From: Rhodoferax sp. WC2427
Lineage (GTDB): Bacteria > Pseudomonadota > Gammaproteobacteria > Burkholderiales > Burkholderiaceae_C
Assembly: GCF_040822085.1 (NCBI RefSeq)
Contig: NZ_CP162006.1
Coordinates: forward strand, 4,278,001 to 4,342,000
Length of the DNA: 64,000 nucleotides
Direction of reading: 5' to 3'
The notes under the pieces: model-generated
The model's database searches: none
The model's input: the letters and a program-made list of their open reading frames with translations, nothing else
What the model was told of the DNA's origin: nothing
Program-made: the position numbers and the translations under genes
In this document: positions 50,766-60,543 of the stretch, piece after piece
Layout of the letters: each line of letters begins with the position of its first letter
Numbering within the stretch: the first letter of the stretch is position 1

Positions 50766-50822
50766 AAAATAGGGCCCTAGCGCTTATTGCATGGGCGCAA
50801 GCAGCTATTTATTCAATAGCAT
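50766..50822 (-). repeat. Dispersed intergenic repeat, copy 6 (inverted)
   Basis: On the minus strand GCTATTGAATAAATAGCTGC then CAATAAGCGCTAGGGCC. It includes the last codons and stop of the CoA-transferase gene and extends to 13 nt before the LysR start. Confidence 0.9.
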
Positions 50823-51995
50823 CAAGGACTGGATCTCGGCGTCGGAGTAGCCCAGCTCGCGCAACAGTTCGGCGCTGTGTTCGCCCAGGCGCGGCGGGTC
50901 CAGGCGCAGGCCGGGGCGCTGGCCGTCCAGCGTCAGGGGCAGCAGCACGGTATGGGTGGCGCGGCCATCGGGCAGCTGCATGGGGGCCAGGCCGCCGGTG
51001 GCTTGGAGGTGGGGGTCGTCCAGAAGGTCGTGTGGGCGGGTGATGGGCGCAAACGGCAGCGTATTGCGCTCGAACACCTCGGCGATGTGGGCGGCGCTAA
51101 AGGCGGCCATGCGCTCGCGCAGCAGCGGCATCATCCACTCGCGGGCGCGCACCCGGTCGTTGTTGCTGGCCAGACGCGCGTCGTATTGCAAATCGCCCAG
51201 ATCAAAAGCCTCGCAAAACACCTTCCAGGCCGTGTTGCTGACCACCGCCAGAAAGATCTGCTCCCCGCCCTGCACGCTGAACACGTCGTAAATGCCCCAG
51301 GGCGAGATGCGGGCAGGCATGGGCGCGGCGGGCTGGCCGGTCACCGCGTACTGCAGCATGTGCTGGGCCACCAGAAACACATTGTTTTCAAACAGCGCGC
51401 TCTGCACCTCCTGGCCCAGGCCCGTTTTTTCGCGCTGGGCCAGGGCCGCCATGGCACCGATGGCGCCAAACATGCCGCCCATGATGTCGTTCACGCTGGT
51501 GCCCGCGCGCAGCGGGTCGCCGGGGCGGCCCGTCATGTAGGCCAGGCCGCCCATCATCTGCACCACCTCGTCCAGCGCGGTGCGGTGGTCGTAGGGGCCG
51601 GGCAGAAAGCCCTTGTGGCTGACGTAGATGAGGCGCGGGTTCAGCTTTTTGAGCGTGGCGTAGTCCAGGCCCAGCTTGGCCATGGTGCCGGGCTTGAAGT
51701 TCTCGCTGACGATGTCGGCGGTGGCAATCAGGCGCAGCGCGGCTTCCTTGCCCTCGGGGGTTTGCAGATCCAGCGCCAGGCTTTTCTTGTTGCGGTTAAA
51801 CAGGGCAAAGAAGCCTGCCCCCGAGCCCAGCAGCTGCCGGGTGCTGTCGCCCTCGCGGCCATGGCCGATGGGCTCGACCTTGATCACCTCGGCCCCCAGG
51901 TCGCCCAGCACCAGGCCGCAGGTGGGGCCCATCACCATGTGGGTGAATTCGACAACGCGGATGTGGGCGTAGGGGAGCGCGTTGGCTTCAGACAT
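50805..51995 (-). CDS. Class III (CaiB/BaiF) CoA transferase
   Basis: This 396-residue formyl-CoA transferase-like enzyme has the N-terminal RVVEFTHMVMGPTCGLVLGDLGAEVIKVE and the catalytic Asp region, LALDLQTPEGKEAALRL followed by ENFKPG. Its start overlaps the stop of the HMG-CoA lyase gene by 8 bp, so the two act together. A mammalian parallel is SUGCT, which transfers CoA from succinyl-CoA to hydroxymethylglutarate or glutarate; a similar reaction feeding the lyase is the most economical inference. C-terminal residues are encoded by a dispersed repeat. Confidence 0.88.
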   Translation of the reverse strand: MSEANALPYAHIRVVEFTHMVMGPTCGLVLGDLGAEVIKVEPIGHGREGDSTRQLLGSGAGFFALFNRNKKSLALDLQTPEGKEAALRLIATADIVSENFKPGTMAKLGLDYATLKKLNPRLIYVSHKGFLPGPYDHRTALDEVVQMMGGLAYMTGRPGDPLRAGTSVNDIMGGMFGAIGAMAALAQREKTGLGQEVQSALFENNVFLVAQHMLQYAVTGQPAAPMPARISPWGIYDVFSVQGGEQIFLAVVSNTAWKVFCEAFDLGDLQYDARLASNNDRVRAREWMMPLLRERMAAFSAAHIAEVFERNTLPFAPITRPHDLLDDPHLQATGGLAPMQLPDGRATHTVLLPLTLDGQRPGLRLDPPRLGEHSAELLRELGYSDAEIQSLMLLNK

Positions 51996-52935
51996 TCTGG
52001 GATCCTTGGGTGAAATTTTTGGGCAGACCGGCCTCGGGGGTCATGCCGTAGATGGCTTCGCCGGGCAGCCCGGCTAGCAAAGGGGCGCGGGCCTGGAACA
52101 GCGTGGCCAGGTCGATGCCGGTGGCAATGCCCATGGCCTCGAACATGAACACCAGGTCTTCGGTGACCACATTGCCCGAGGCGCCCGGCGCATACGGGCA
52201 GCCGCCCAGCCCGCCCAGCGACGCATCAAACGTGCGCACACCGGCTTCATACGCGGCCAGGCAGTTGGCCAGGCCCAGGCCGCGGGTGTTGTGCATGTGG
52301 GCCGCCCCGGCCTTGCTGCCAATCTCGGCACGCAGCGCCAGGAACAGGCGCCGCACCTGCGCCGGGTTGGCCATGCCGGTGGTGTCCGACAGGCCCACCT
52401 CGTCCACCCCCACCCGCACCAGCTCGCTGGCCAGCCACAGCACCTCGGCATCCGCCACCGCGCCCTGCAGGGTGCAGCCAAAGGCGGTGGACATGCCCAC
52501 CTCGATGGGCACGGCGGGCGCGGTGGCGTTGCGCAGGGCGACGATGCGCGCCACCTCGGCCACCATCTCCTCGCGGGTCTTGCGCACATTGGCCAGCGAG
52601 TGCGCCGCGCTGGCGGAGACGGGGATGGTCAGCTTGTGCACGCCCGCGGCCAGCGCCGCCTCGGCCCCGCGCAGGTTCGGCACCAGGGCCATCACCGTCC
52701 AGCCGGGCAGTGCCAGGGCGTGGCGCACCACTTCGGCCACATCGGCCATTTGCGGCAGCAGCTTGGGCGGCACGAAGGAGCCCACCTCCACCTCGCGGAT
52801 GCCGCTGGCGTGCAGGGCATCCAGCCAGCGCAGCTTGTGCGCTGTGGCCATGGTGGCGGCCACCGACTGCAGGCCGTCGCGCGGCCCCACTTCGCTGATC
52901 AACACGCCCAGGGGCGGCGGGATTACCGTGGCCAT
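51988..52935 (-). CDS. Hydroxymethylglutaryl-CoA lyase-family enzyme
   Basis: This 315-residue DRE-TIM metallolyase has the catalytic SEVGPRDGLQSV at the N-terminus, metal-binding DTTGMANP and HMHNTRGLGLAN, and the C-terminal G-loop with GLGGCPYAPGASGNV (catalytic Cys). It splits HMG-CoA to acetyl-CoA and acetoacetate, or a related 3-hydroxyacyl-CoA. AGGA at the right distance selects the ATG at 52935; another ATG 6 nt upstream lies too close to it. It forms an operon with the class III CoA transferase. Confidence 0.9.
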   Translation of the reverse strand: MATVIPPPLGVLISEVGPRDGLQSVAATMATAHKLRWLDALHASGIREVEVGSFVPPKLLPQMADVAEVVRHALALPGWTVMALVPNLRGAEAALAAGVHKLTIPVSASAAHSLANVRKTREEMVAEVARIVALRNATAPAVPIEVGMSTAFGCTLQGAVADAEVLWLASELVRVGVDEVGLSDTTGMANPAQVRRLFLALRAEIGSKAGAAHMHNTRGLGLANCLAAYEAGVRTFDASLGGLGGCPYAPGASGNVVTEDLVFMFEAMGIATGIDLATLFQARAPLLAGLPGEAIYGMTPEAGLPKNFTQGSQNV

Positions 52936-53089
52936 ACACATCCTCTGTAGAGAAGCCCGCGGGCTATTACCATCAATTTTGTCACGTATAAATGCAATTT
53001 AATCTTTTTAATACGCCTTAAGGGTTGGAATACAGTAGGCCCATCGTTTGCTTTAATCTCTTTCCCACTCCATTCCAAGGCGCACCACC

Positions 53090-55267
53090 ATGACCGCACG
53101 CACCACCCGCCACCAGCTCCAGGTTGCCACCGTTCTCGAACGCTTCATTGACGAAAAAGTACTGCCCGGCACCGGCGTGGACAGCGACCGGTTTTGGGCC
53201 GGTTTTGACGCCATCGTGGCCGACCTGGCCCCCCAAAATATCGCCCTGCTGGCCGAACGCGACCGCCTGCAGCTGGAACTGGACGCCTGGCACAAGGCCC
53301 ACCCCGGCCCCATTGCCGACATGCCCGCCTACCGCGCGTTTTTGGAGTCTATCGGCTACCTGGTGCCCATGCCTTTGAATGTGGCGGCCACCACCGCCAA
53401 TGTCGATGCCGAGCTGGCCCTGCAGGCCGGGCCGCAACTGGTGGTGCCGGTGCTGAACGCCCGCTACGCCCTGAACGCCGCCAACGCCCGCTGGGGCAGC
53501 CTGTACGACGCGCTGTACGGCACGGACGCTATTCCCGAGACTGGTGGGGCCGAAAAAGGCAAAGGTTACAACCCGGTGCGCGGTGCCAAGGTCATTGCCT
53601 TCGCCCGCAATGTGCTCGACCAGGCCGCTCCGCTGGCCAACGGCTCGCACAAGGAAGCCACCGGCTACAGCGTGCAGCACGGCCAGTTGGTCATCAACCT
53701 GCACAACAGCAGCACCAGCCTGGCCCATCCCGAAGCCTTCATCGGCTACCAGGGCGCGCCCGCAGCACCCACCTCCGTGCTGCTGCAGCACAACGGCCTG
53801 CACATCGACATCCAGATCGACCGCAGCACGACGATTGGCAAGAGCGACGCAGCCGGTATCAGCGACGTGGTGCTGGAAGCCGCGCTGTCCACCATCCTCG
53901 ACCTGGAAGACTCTGTTGCTGTGGTGGACGCCGAAGACAAGGTGCTGGCCTACAGCAACTGGCTCGGCATCCAGCTGGGCACGCTGACAGAAGAAGTGCA
54001 AAAAGGCGGCGGCAGCTTCACCCGCCGCCTGAACCCCGACCGGGTGTACACCGCAGCCAACGGCGGCACAGTGACCCTGCATGGCCGCTCACTCATGTTT
54101 GTGCGCAACGTCGGCCATTTGATGACCAACCCGGCCATTCTGTACGGTAATGGGCAGGAAATCCCCGAAGGCATCCTGGACGCGATGGTCACCGTCACCA
54201 TCGCCATGCACGATTTACAACGCAAGGGCAACTCGCGCACCGGCAGCGTCTACATCGTCAAACCCAAGATGCACGGCCCGGCCGAAGTGGCCTTTGCCTG
54301 CGAGCTGTTTGGCCGCGTGGAAGCCGTGCTGGGCCTGCCGGAAAACACCGTCAAGCTGGGCATCATGGATGAAGAGCGCCGCACCAGCGTCAACCTGAAA
54401 GCCTGCATCGCCGCCGCCAGCGCCCGCGTGGCCTTCATCAACACCGGCTTCCTGGACCGCACCGGCGATGAAATGCACACCGCCATGCACGCCGGCCCGA
54501 TGATCCGCAAGGGCGACATGAAGTCCAGCGCCTGGATTGCCGCCTACGAGAAGAACAACGTGCTGGTCGGCCTGAGCTGCGGCCTGCGCGGCAAGGCGCA
54601 GATCGGCAAAGGCATGTGGGCCATGCCCGACCTGATGCACGCCATGCTGGAGCAAAAAATTGCCCACCCCAAGGCCGGCGCCAACACCGCCTGGGTGCCC
54701 AGCCCCACCGGAGCCACGCTGCACGCCCTGCACTACCACCAGGTCAAGGTGTCCGACATCCAGATTCAATTGGAAAAAATCGATGCCAACGGCGAGCGCG
54801 ACCACATCCTGAACGCCCTGCTGCAAATCCCGGTGACCGCTACGCCCCACTGGAGCGCCGCCGAGAAACAGCAAGAGCTGGACAACAACGCCCAGGGCAT
54901 TCTGGGCTACGTGGTGCGCTGGGTGGACCAGGGCGTGGGCTGCTCCAAGGTGCCCGACATCCACAACGTCGGCCTGATGGAAGACCGCGCCACCCTGCGC
55001 ATCAGCAGCCAGCACATGGCCAACTGGTTGCTGCACGGCGTGGTGACACAAGCCCAGATCACCGAAACCTTCGAACGCATGGCCGCCGTGGTGGACGGCC
55101 AGAACGCGGGCGACGCGGCGTACCAGAACATGGCCGGCCACTTCACCACCTCCGCAGCCTACAAGGCGGCGTGCGATTTGGTGTTCAAGGGCCTGGAGCA
55201 ACCCAGCGGCTACACCGAACCCCTGCTGCACGCCTGGCGCTTGAAGGTGAAGGCGGGTACAGCCTGA
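53090..55267 (+). CDS. glcB: Malate synthase G
   Basis: GlcB condenses glyoxylate with acetyl-CoA to malate. The 725-residue length and domain order are those of the monomeric G isoform. Landmarks are [14 protein letters not shown], the catalytic Arg in [17 protein letters not shown], the metal-binding [11 protein letters not shown], and the C-terminal [20 protein letters not shown] with the catalytic Asp. The 154-bp upstream region has a weak candidate promoter, TTAATA, 17 bp, TACAGT (53008-53036). A dispersed repeat starts 7 nt after the stop. Confidence 0.97.
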   Translation: MTARTTRHQLQVATVLERFIDEKVLPGTGVDSDRFWAGFDAIVADLAPQNIALLAERDRLQLELDAWHKAHPGPIADMPAYRAFLESIGYLVPMPLNVAATTANVDAELALQAGPQLVVPVLNARYALNAANARWGSLYDALYGTDAIPETGGAEKGKGYNPVRGAKVIAFARNVLDQAAPLANGSHKEATGYSVQHGQLVINLHNSSTSLAHPEAFIGYQGAPAAPTSVLLQHNGLHIDIQIDRSTTIGKSDAAGISDVVLEAALSTILDLEDSVAVVDAEDKVLAYSNWLGIQLGTLTEEVQKGGGSFTRRLNPDRVYTAANGGTVTLHGRSLMFVRNVGHLMTNPAILYGNGQEIPEGILDAMVTVTIAMHDLQRKGNSRTGSVYIVKPKMHGPAEVAFACELFGRVEAVLGLPENTVKLGIMDEERRTSVNLKACIAAASARVAFINTGFLDRTGDEMHTAMHAGPMIRKGDMKSSAWIAAYEKNNVLVGLSCGLRGKAQIGKGMWAMPDLMHAMLEQKIAHPKAGANTAWVPSPTGATLHALHYHQVKVSDIQIQLEKIDANGERDHILNALLQIPVTATPHWSAAEKQQELDNNAQGILGYVVRWVDQGVGCSKVPDIHNVGLMEDRATLRISSQHMANWLLHGVVTQAQITETFERMAAVVDGQNAGDAAYQNMAGHFTTSAAYKAACDLVFKGLEQPSGYTEPLLHAWRLKVKAGTA

Positions 55268-55274
55268 GGCAAAT

Positions 55275-55330
55275 GCTATTGAATAAGTAGCCTCTTGCGC
55301 TGACGGAATAAGCGCTGGAGGCCAATTTGG
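55275..55330 (+). repeat. Dispersed intergenic repeat, copy 7
   Basis: GCTATTGAATAAGTAGCC then GGAATAAGCGCTGGAGGCC, 7 nt after glcB. The glcB terminator follows it. Confidence 0.9.
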
Positions 55331-55335
55331 CACAT

Positions 55336-55364
55336 AAAAATGGCACCTGCGGGTGCCATTTTTT
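55336..55364 (+). terminator. Terminator of glcB
   Basis: TGGCACC and GGTGCCA form a stem around TGCG, flanked by five A and six T. Confidence 0.9.
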
Positions 55365-55389
55365 ATGCAAGAAGGATGTGGGCCCCTCC

Positions 55390-55446
55390 ACTACCAAAAT
55401 CGTAGCTGCCTGTGCTGGCTGGATAAGCGCAAAGGGCCGATTTCAT
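55390..55446 (+). repeat. Dispersed intergenic repeat, copy 8
   Basis: ACTACCAAAATCGTAGCTGC then GGATAAGCGCAAAGGGCCGA. This second copy after glcB lies about 60 bp from copy 7, with the terminator between them. Confidence 0.8.
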
Positions 55447-55456
55447 ACCTCCATGC

Positions 55457-55480
55457 AAAACGGCAGCCTAAGCTGCCGTT
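55457..55480 (-). terminator. Minus-strand terminator of the putative micro-gene
   Basis: On the minus strand AACGGCAGC and GCTGCCGTT pair around TTAG and run into four T. It lies just downstream of the micro-ORF region. Confidence 0.7.
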
Positions 55481-55490
55481 GTACGGGGTC

Positions 55491-55649
55491 TCACCGCGCC
55501 GGGTCTACCGGGCCATCGGGAAAAGCCCCCGAGTGCTTGAAATTTCGGTAGATCAGCGGGCTGGCATACGGCGGCGATCGCGGTCGTCGGAGGGCCAGTT
55601 GTATTCGGTGGTGCTGTGCAGTGTGGTCATCGGGAATCTCCTTGTGCAT
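55491..55649 (-). CDS. Possible micro-gene (25 or 52 residues), reading frame uncertain
   Basis: An AAGGAG sits 7 nt before an ATG at 55630 that opens a 25-codon frame (MTTLHSTTEYNWPSDDRDRR..., stop at 55553). A second frame from an ATG at 55649, with no good RBS, runs 52 codons to 55491, and its second half (YASPLIYRNFKHSGAFPDG) looks more protein-like. Joining the start of the first frame to the end of the second would give about 46 residues, as if one base were gained or lost near 55566-55572. The region is followed by a matching terminator. I do not recognise the product. Confidence 0.35.
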   Translation of the reverse strand: MHKEIPDDHTAQHHRIQLALRRPRSPPYASPLIYRNFKHSGAFPDGPVDPAR

Positions 55650-55688
55650 CTACAACGAGGCACCCGGCGATTCGGTTGACAACTTTTT

Positions 55689-56777
55689 TTAAGCGATCGC
55701 TTCCTCGAATACATGGGCCTGGCCCATCACGGTAATTTCCACGGTGGAGCCTACCGGCGGGATGTGGATGGCCGGGCTGCGCACCAGCAGCGGGGCGGTG
55801 GCCGACGGCGCGTCGGTCTGGGGATTGCCCAGCAGGCGCACCGTCAGGCCGCACAGCGCGCCGCCAAAGTCGATGTCTTCCACCACGCCCAGGCAGGCCT
55901 CGGCATCGGTGTCCATGGGGTCCACGGGCACGGCGGTCAACTGCAGCTGCTCGGGGCGCAGCATGATCTGCACCGGGCCGCTGCGCTGGCTGTCGTCGGC
56001 AGCGATCACGCCCAGGGCGCAGGTGGCCCAGCCTTGCGACAGCTGGGCAGGCAAGACAATGGTTTCGCCCAGAAACTGGGCGGTGGCCGCATCGGTGGGA
56101 CGCAGGTACAGAGCGTGCGGCGGGCCCACCTGGGCCAGGCGGCCGGCACGCATCACCGCCACCTGGTCGGCAAACGACAGGGCTTCGGCCTGGTCGTGGG
56201 TCACCAGAATGGTGGTGATACCGGCGGCACCCAGCAGCTGGGCCACGGCCTTGCGGGTACTGGCGCGCAGGCCGGTGTCCAGGGCAGAAAAGGGTTCGTC
56301 CAGCAGCATCAGGCGCGGCCTTTGGGCCAGGGCGCGGGCCAGGGCCACGCGCTGCTGCTGGCCGCCAGAGAGTTCGTGCGGGCGGCGCGTCAGCATGGCG
56401 GGGTCGAGCGTCACCATCTGCATCAGCTCGGTGATGCGCTGGGCGCGGTCGGGGGCGTTGCGGGCCAGGCCGAAGCCGACGTTGTCGGCCACGCTCAAAT
56501 GCGGAAACAATGCGCCCTCTTGCGGCACAAAGCCGATGCCGCGCCGGTGGGCCGGAATGGCGTTGGGCCCGTCGGCCAGTGTCTGGCTGCCCAGGGTGAC
56601 GCGGCCCACGTCCGGCGCTTCAAAGCCCGCGATGATGCGCAGCAGCGTGGTTTTGCCCGAGCCCGACGGCCCGACGATGGCGGTGCGGCTGCCCGCGGCA
56701 ACGCGCAGATCGACACCGGCCAGCGCCACTTGGGGACCGTAGCTTTTGCGTACGGCGTGTAATTCAAGAAAACCCAT
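55689..56777 (-). CDS. fbpC: Ferric iron ABC transporter ATPase (FbpC type)
   Basis: This 362-residue ATPase has Walker A GPSGSGKTT, signature ELSGGQQQR, Walker B LMLLDEPFSALD, and H-loop LVTHDQAEAL, plus a C-terminal regulatory domain (about 240-355). The start MGFLELHAV follows the permease stop by 6 nt; a TTG 6 nt upstream is less likely. It is the last gene of the fbpA-fbpB-fbpC operon. Confidence 0.88.
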   Translation of the reverse strand: MGFLELHAVRKSYGPQVALAGVDLRVAAGSRTAIVGPSGSGKTTLLRIIAGFEAPDVGRVTLGSQTLADGPNAIPAHRRGIGFVPQEGALFPHLSVADNVGFGLARNAPDRAQRITELMQMVTLDPAMLTRRPHELSGGQQQRVALARALAQRPRLMLLDEPFSALDTGLRASTRKAVAQLLGAAGITTILVTHDQAEALSFADQVAVMRAGRLAQVGPPHALYLRPTDAATAQFLGETIVLPAQLSQGWATCALGVIAADDSQRSGPVQIMLRPEQLQLTAVPVDPMDTDAEACLGVVEDIDFGGALCGLTVRLLGNPQTDAPSATAPLLVRSPAIHIPPVGSTVEITVMGQAHVFEEAIA

Positions 56778-56783
56778 TGCCAA

Positions 56784-58379
56784 TTACCGTCCAGCAGTTC
56801 GTTTGGATTGCACGTAGAGAAGCCAGGTCATGGGCATGGACAGCAGCACCATCATCAGCGCGTAGGGGGCGGCGGCGGCGTAGTCGATCTCGCTGCTGAA
56901 GGCCCAGAACGCGGTGGCCAGGGTTTGTGTGCCGGTGGGGGCCAGCAGCAAGGTGGCGGTGAGCTCGTTGGTGATGCCCAGCGCCACCATCGCCATGCCC
57001 GCGGCAGCGCCCGGTGCCGCCAGCCGCAGGGTGATGGACCACAGCGCCTGCGTGGGCGTGCGGCCCAGGCTGCGGGCGGCGTGCTCCAGCTCCACCGGGG
57101 CCTGGGAGATGCCCGCACGCAGGCTGACCAGCGCACGCGGCAAAAACATCAGCATGTAGGCCAGCAAGATCGTGGCCACGGTTTGGTACAGCGGCAGCGC
57201 CACCCGCACGGTGATGGTGACCAGGGCCAGCGCCACCACCACACCGGGCAGCGAGCCGACCATGTAGTTGCAGGCCTCCACCAGGCGCTGCAGCTTGCCG
57301 GGCTTGCGGATGGACAGCCAGGCCATGGGGACCGACACCACCGTGGTCAGCACACCGCCCAGCACCGCCCACACCAGGGTCTGGCCCAGGGCCGCGCCCA
57401 TCACGTCCAGGTGCCACACGCCCGCGCCACCGGCCACCAGCCAGCGCGCCAGGGTAAACAAGGGCACACCCAGCGCCAGCAGGCTGGTGGCCAACGGCAG
57501 CAGCCAGGCCAGCGCCGTCCAGCGGCCCAGGCGGCTGCGCACCGGCATGCGGGCCGCCCCGGTGCCGACGCGGGCATAGCGCTCGTTGCCACGCAGGCGC
57601 GACTCCAGCCCCAGCAGGCCAAAGCAGCAGACCACCAGCACGCCCGCCAGCATATTGGCCGCCGGGCCGTTGTAGGTGGACTGGAACTGGTCGACGATGG
57701 CCGTGGTGAATGTGTCGTAGCGGATCATCACGTACAGGCCGTACTCGGCCAGCAGGTGCAGCCCTACCAGCAGCCCGCCACCGCACAGGGCCAGGCGCAA
57801 CTGCGGCAGCACCACGCGCATGAACACGGCCCAGGGCCCCAGGCCCAGCGACGCAGCGGCGTCTTCCATGCCCGGGTCGAGCCGCCGCAGGGCCGCCGAC
57901 AAGGGCAGATACATGAACGGGAAATAGGCGATGGTGGACACCAGCACTGCACCCACCAGGCCGTGCAGGCCGGGGGTAACCGTCATCCAGGCATAGCTGT
58001 GCACAAACGCGGGCACGGCCAGCGGGGCCACGGCCAGTGCGGCCCAGGTGCGGGCTCCGGGCAGGTCGCTGCGCTCGGTGAGCCAGGCCAGGGCCAGGGC
58101 CAGCACGCCGCAGACCGGCACGGTGACCAGCTCCAGCAAGGCGGTGTTGACCAGCAACTCGCCCACGCGGGCGCGAAAAATCAGCGGCGCGGCGGTGTCC
58201 CAGCCGGTTTGCCAGGCCACCCAGACCACAAAGCCCAGCGGCAGCAGCGCAAACAGCGACACCAGCACCGCCGCCGCGCCCACCCACGACACGCGCCCGC
58301 CCCCGATGCGCTGCAGGGCATCGGGCGGCACACCGGCCAGGAACGGTGCGCGGGGAAGAGCGGACGGTACGGCGGACAC
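56784..58379 (-). CDS. fbpB: Ferric iron ABC transporter permease (FbpB type)
   Basis: This 531-residue permease is a fused double unit with about twelve membrane segments and two EAA-type loops ([20 protein letters not shown] around residue 190 and [19 protein letters not shown] around residue 450). That is the typical FbpB/SfuB architecture. It begins with GTG (58379), 7 nt after the fbpA stop, with no alternative Met nearby. Confidence 0.9.
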   Translation of the reverse strand: MSAVPSALPRAPFLAGVPPDALQRIGGGRVSWVGAAAVLVSLFALLPLGFVVWVAWQTGWDTAAPLIFRARVGELLVNTALLELVTVPVCGVLALALAWLTERSDLPGARTWAALAVAPLAVPAFVHSYAWMTVTPGLHGLVGAVLVSTIAYFPFMYLPLSAALRRLDPGMEDAAASLGLGPWAVFMRVVLPQLRLALCGGGLLVGLHLLAEYGLYVMIRYDTFTTAIVDQFQSTYNGPAANMLAGVLVVCCFGLLGLESRLRGNERYARVGTGAARMPVRSRLGRWTALAWLLPLATSLLALGVPLFTLARWLVAGGAGVWHLDVMGAALGQTLVWAVLGGVLTTVVSVPMAWLSIRKPGKLQRLVEACNYMVGSLPGVVVALALVTITVRVALPLYQTVATILLAYMLMFLPRALVSLRAGISQAPVELEHAARSLGRTPTQALWSITLRLAAPGAAAGMAMVALGITNELTATLLLAPTGTQTLATAFWAFSSEIDYAAAAPYALMMVLLSMPMTWLLYVQSKRTAGR

Positions 58380-58386
58380 GGTGGGT

Positions 58387-59403
58387 TTACAGCAAGCCCG
58401 CCTGGGTCATCAGGTCCGAGACTTTTTTGCTGTTCAGGTTGGAGGGCTCGACCTTGGGCGACTGCAGATCGGCCAATGGCACCAGCTTGGAGTTGGACTG
58501 CGCGCCCACGCCCACGGCGTATTCATACGAGTCGCCGGTTTTCAGAATTTCCTGGCCCGCTTTGCCGGTGACCCACTTCACAAAGGCCTGGGCTTCCTTG
58601 GCGCGCTTGCTGGTGGCCAGCACGCCGCCGCCGGAGATGCTGACGAACGCGCCCGGATCTTCGTTGCGGAAGTAGTGCAACGCGCTGTTGTTGCTGTTTT
58701 CAGCGGTCTTGGCCTGGTCGCCGAAGTAGTAGTAGTGGTAGATCACGCCGCCGTCGATCTGGCCGGCATTGACAGCCTTCATCACCGTGCTGTTGCCCTT
58801 GTAGGCGGTGAAGTTCTCTTTCATGCCCTTGAGCCAGGCGGCGGTGGCGGGCTCGCCCTTCATTTCAAGCATGGCGCTGACGATGGCCTGGAAGTCGGCA
58901 CCGGCCTGCGAGGCGGCCCAACGGCCCTTCCAGGCGGGGCTGGCCAGATCCATCATCGACTTGGGCAACTGCTCGGGCGTGAACTTTTTCTTGTTGTAGA
59001 CAAACACCGTGCTGCGCGCAGCCACACCAATCCAGTGGCCCGTGGCGGGGCGGAAGGTGGCGGGCACCTGGGCCAGCGTGGCGGGGTCCAGCGGTGCAAA
59101 CAGGCCGGCCGACTCCACCAGGCTCATGGCGGGCGAGTTTTCGGTCAGGAACACGTCGGCGGGCGAGGCCTTGCCCTCTTGCACCAGTTGGTTGCCCAGC
59201 TCGCTGTCGCCGCCGTTGCGCAACACCACGGGGATACCGGTTTCCTTGGTAAAGCCCTTGGCCCAGGCCTGGGTCAGGCTGACGTGCTGCGCGTTGTAAA
59301 CCACCAACGGCTCGGCGCTTTGCGCAGAGGCTCCCATGGAGACAGCCAACACACCGGTAGCCAGCGCCACGGCACGAACCAGGAAAGGGATGGAAATTTT
59401 CAT
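58387..59403 (-). CDS. fbpA: Ferric iron ABC transporter substrate-binding protein (FbpA type)
   Basis: This 338-residue periplasmic binding protein has a signal peptide (residues 1-28, ending ASAQ) and the FbpA-type iron site, with the consecutive tyrosines of YHYYYFGDQ (about residue 224). N-terminal LVVYNAQH and the internal [15 protein letters not shown] fit the ferric-binding family. The start [10 protein letters not shown] gives the signal peptide at the N-terminus; the open frame continues upstream for 44 codons without RBS. A Fur-like palindrome lies about 63 nt upstream. Confidence 0.9.
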   Translation of the reverse strand: MKISIPFLVRAVALATGVLAVSMGASAQSAEPLVVYNAQHVSLTQAWAKGFTKETGIPVVLRNGGDSELGNQLVQEGKASPADVFLTENSPAMSLVESAGLFAPLDPATLAQVPATFRPATGHWIGVAARSTVFVYNKKKFTPEQLPKSMMDLASPAWKGRWAASQAGADFQAIVSAMLEMKGEPATAAWLKGMKENFTAYKGNSTVMKAVNAGQIDGGVIYHYYYFGDQAKTAENSNNSALHYFRNEDPGAFVSISGGGVLATSKRAKEAQAFVKWVTGKAGQEILKTGDSYEYAVGVGAQSNSKLVPLADLQSPKVEPSNLNSKKVSDLMTQAGLL

Positions 59404-59465
59404 AAGAACACTTTGGATGGAGGGGGTGCCGGGGGAAGGTCCTCCCGGTGCCACATTGCGAACAG

Positions 59466-59486
59466 TGCAAATAAGAATTAATTGCA
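59466..59486 (-). promoter_or_regulatory. Fur-box-like palindrome upstream of fbpA
   Basis: TGCAA and TTGCA bracket an AT-rich 21-bp imperfect palindrome whose minus strand contains AATTAATTCTTATT, close to the Fur consensus core. It sits where the fbpA promoter is expected and fits iron-dependent repression. Confidence 0.5.
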
Positions 59487-59583
59487 TCTGAATTCTAACC
59501 GCGCACTCTCCATCGCCGGGGCTGCCCCTGCGCAACAGCAGGCTATTTACAGAGATTTAAGGCCCTTCGTTGGCAGAACGTGT

Positions 59584-60294
59584 TCAGAGCCGGGCGTTGC
59601 GTGTGCTGCTGGATTTGCGGTGTCGGCGCCGGCGTTCCGACTTGCGTCGGCTGAAGGCCAGCATGGCGCGCAGCCCTTGCGCGCAGCCCACCAGCATCGC
59701 CGCGCCCAGGGCCCAGGGCATCACCTCGTGGACCAGGGCCGATGCCAGAAACGAGGCTTGCTCCTCGTCCAGCTTCATCTGCTCGGCCGAACGCGCTGGC
59801 GCGTTGTTGGCATTCGCGGCATCACTGCGGGTGTCGCCGTTGGCGCGGCGGCGCAGCACATTGATTTCGGGATCGGCATTGCCATCGGGGGCTTTGTCCG
59901 AGCCGAACTCGGTGCTCAGGTACTGCCTGGCATCAACGGCACCGGTGCTGACCGCCAGGTCTTTGGCGGCCATGTGCACGGTTTCACCCAGCGGGCGGGC
60001 TTCGGGCTTGGTGGCAGAGGCCGGATTGGCGGGTTTGGGCGCGGTATCGGTGCGGGGCTCGGGGGTAGCGGCTTTGTCGGCAGCCGCTTTGGAGGGCATG
60101 GAAGACAGGGCCCGCAGCACGGGCGAGTCCGAATGGGCATCGGCCAGATCGGCTGCCTCCTGGGCATCCTGAGTGGACCCGGGCGCCAGATTGGGCAAAA
60201 GCGCAGCGGCTGCAGGCAAGACCCCACCAGCACCCGCCACTGCACAGACGGCACACGCCACCGCACGCAGCTTTTTGACCCCACGCCATTCCAT
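59584..60294 (-). CDS. Hypothetical exported protein with C-terminal membrane segment
   Basis: I do not recognise this 236-residue product. The start MEWRGVKKLRAVACAV has GGAG upstream and gives a signal-peptide-like N-terminus (residues 1-30, ending AAA). A long Ala/Pro/Asp-rich, low-complexity middle (residues 45-165) follows. Near the end, a membrane segment (about 190-212, VMPWALGAAMLVGCAQGL) is followed by a strongly basic tail, RRKSERRRRHRK. That suggests a periplasmic domain with a C-terminal anchor and cytoplasmic basic tail. No neighbours point to a role. Confidence 0.65.
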   Translation of the reverse strand: MEWRGVKKLRAVACAVCAVAGAGGVLPAAAALLPNLAPGSTQDAQEAADLADAHSDSPVLRALSSMPSKAAADKAATPEPRTDTAPKPANPASATKPEARPLGETVHMAAKDLAVSTGAVDARQYLSTEFGSDKAPDGNADPEINVLRRRANGDTRSDAANANNAPARSAEQMKLDEEQASFLASALVHEVMPWALGAAMLVGCAQGLRAMLAFSRRKSERRRRHRKSSSTRNARL

Positions 60295-60429
60295 AGCCTG
60301 TCTCCAACTCCGTAACACTGGCCCGCGCCGAGCGCGCGTAACAACTTGATTTATTTAATTTTATTGGCAATGCACACGGACAGGGGGGCTTGTAGCCCAG
60401 CCCAGGGGAAACACTACCGCCTCACGAAT

Positions 60430-60455
60430 GCTACTTATTTTATAGCTACAAATAC
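60430..60455 (+). repeat. Truncated dispersed repeat (left arm only)
   Basis: GCTACTTATTTTATAGCTAC corresponds to the left arm only; the right arm AATAAGCGC is missing. It lies in the 249-bp region between two divergent genes. Confidence 0.45.
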
Positions 60456-60543
60456 ATATTTGGTCGGCGCAGGATACGTTTTTCTTCTATGCGCAATGGT
60501 GTCAAACTGTTTCATTCGGTAAAGAACGCCGCTACCATGGCCT

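Noticed and set aside
56808..58571. A 587-codon plus-strand frame across fbpB
   Set aside because: It is antisense of the permease, with extreme His/Gln/Gly content, and no start signal.
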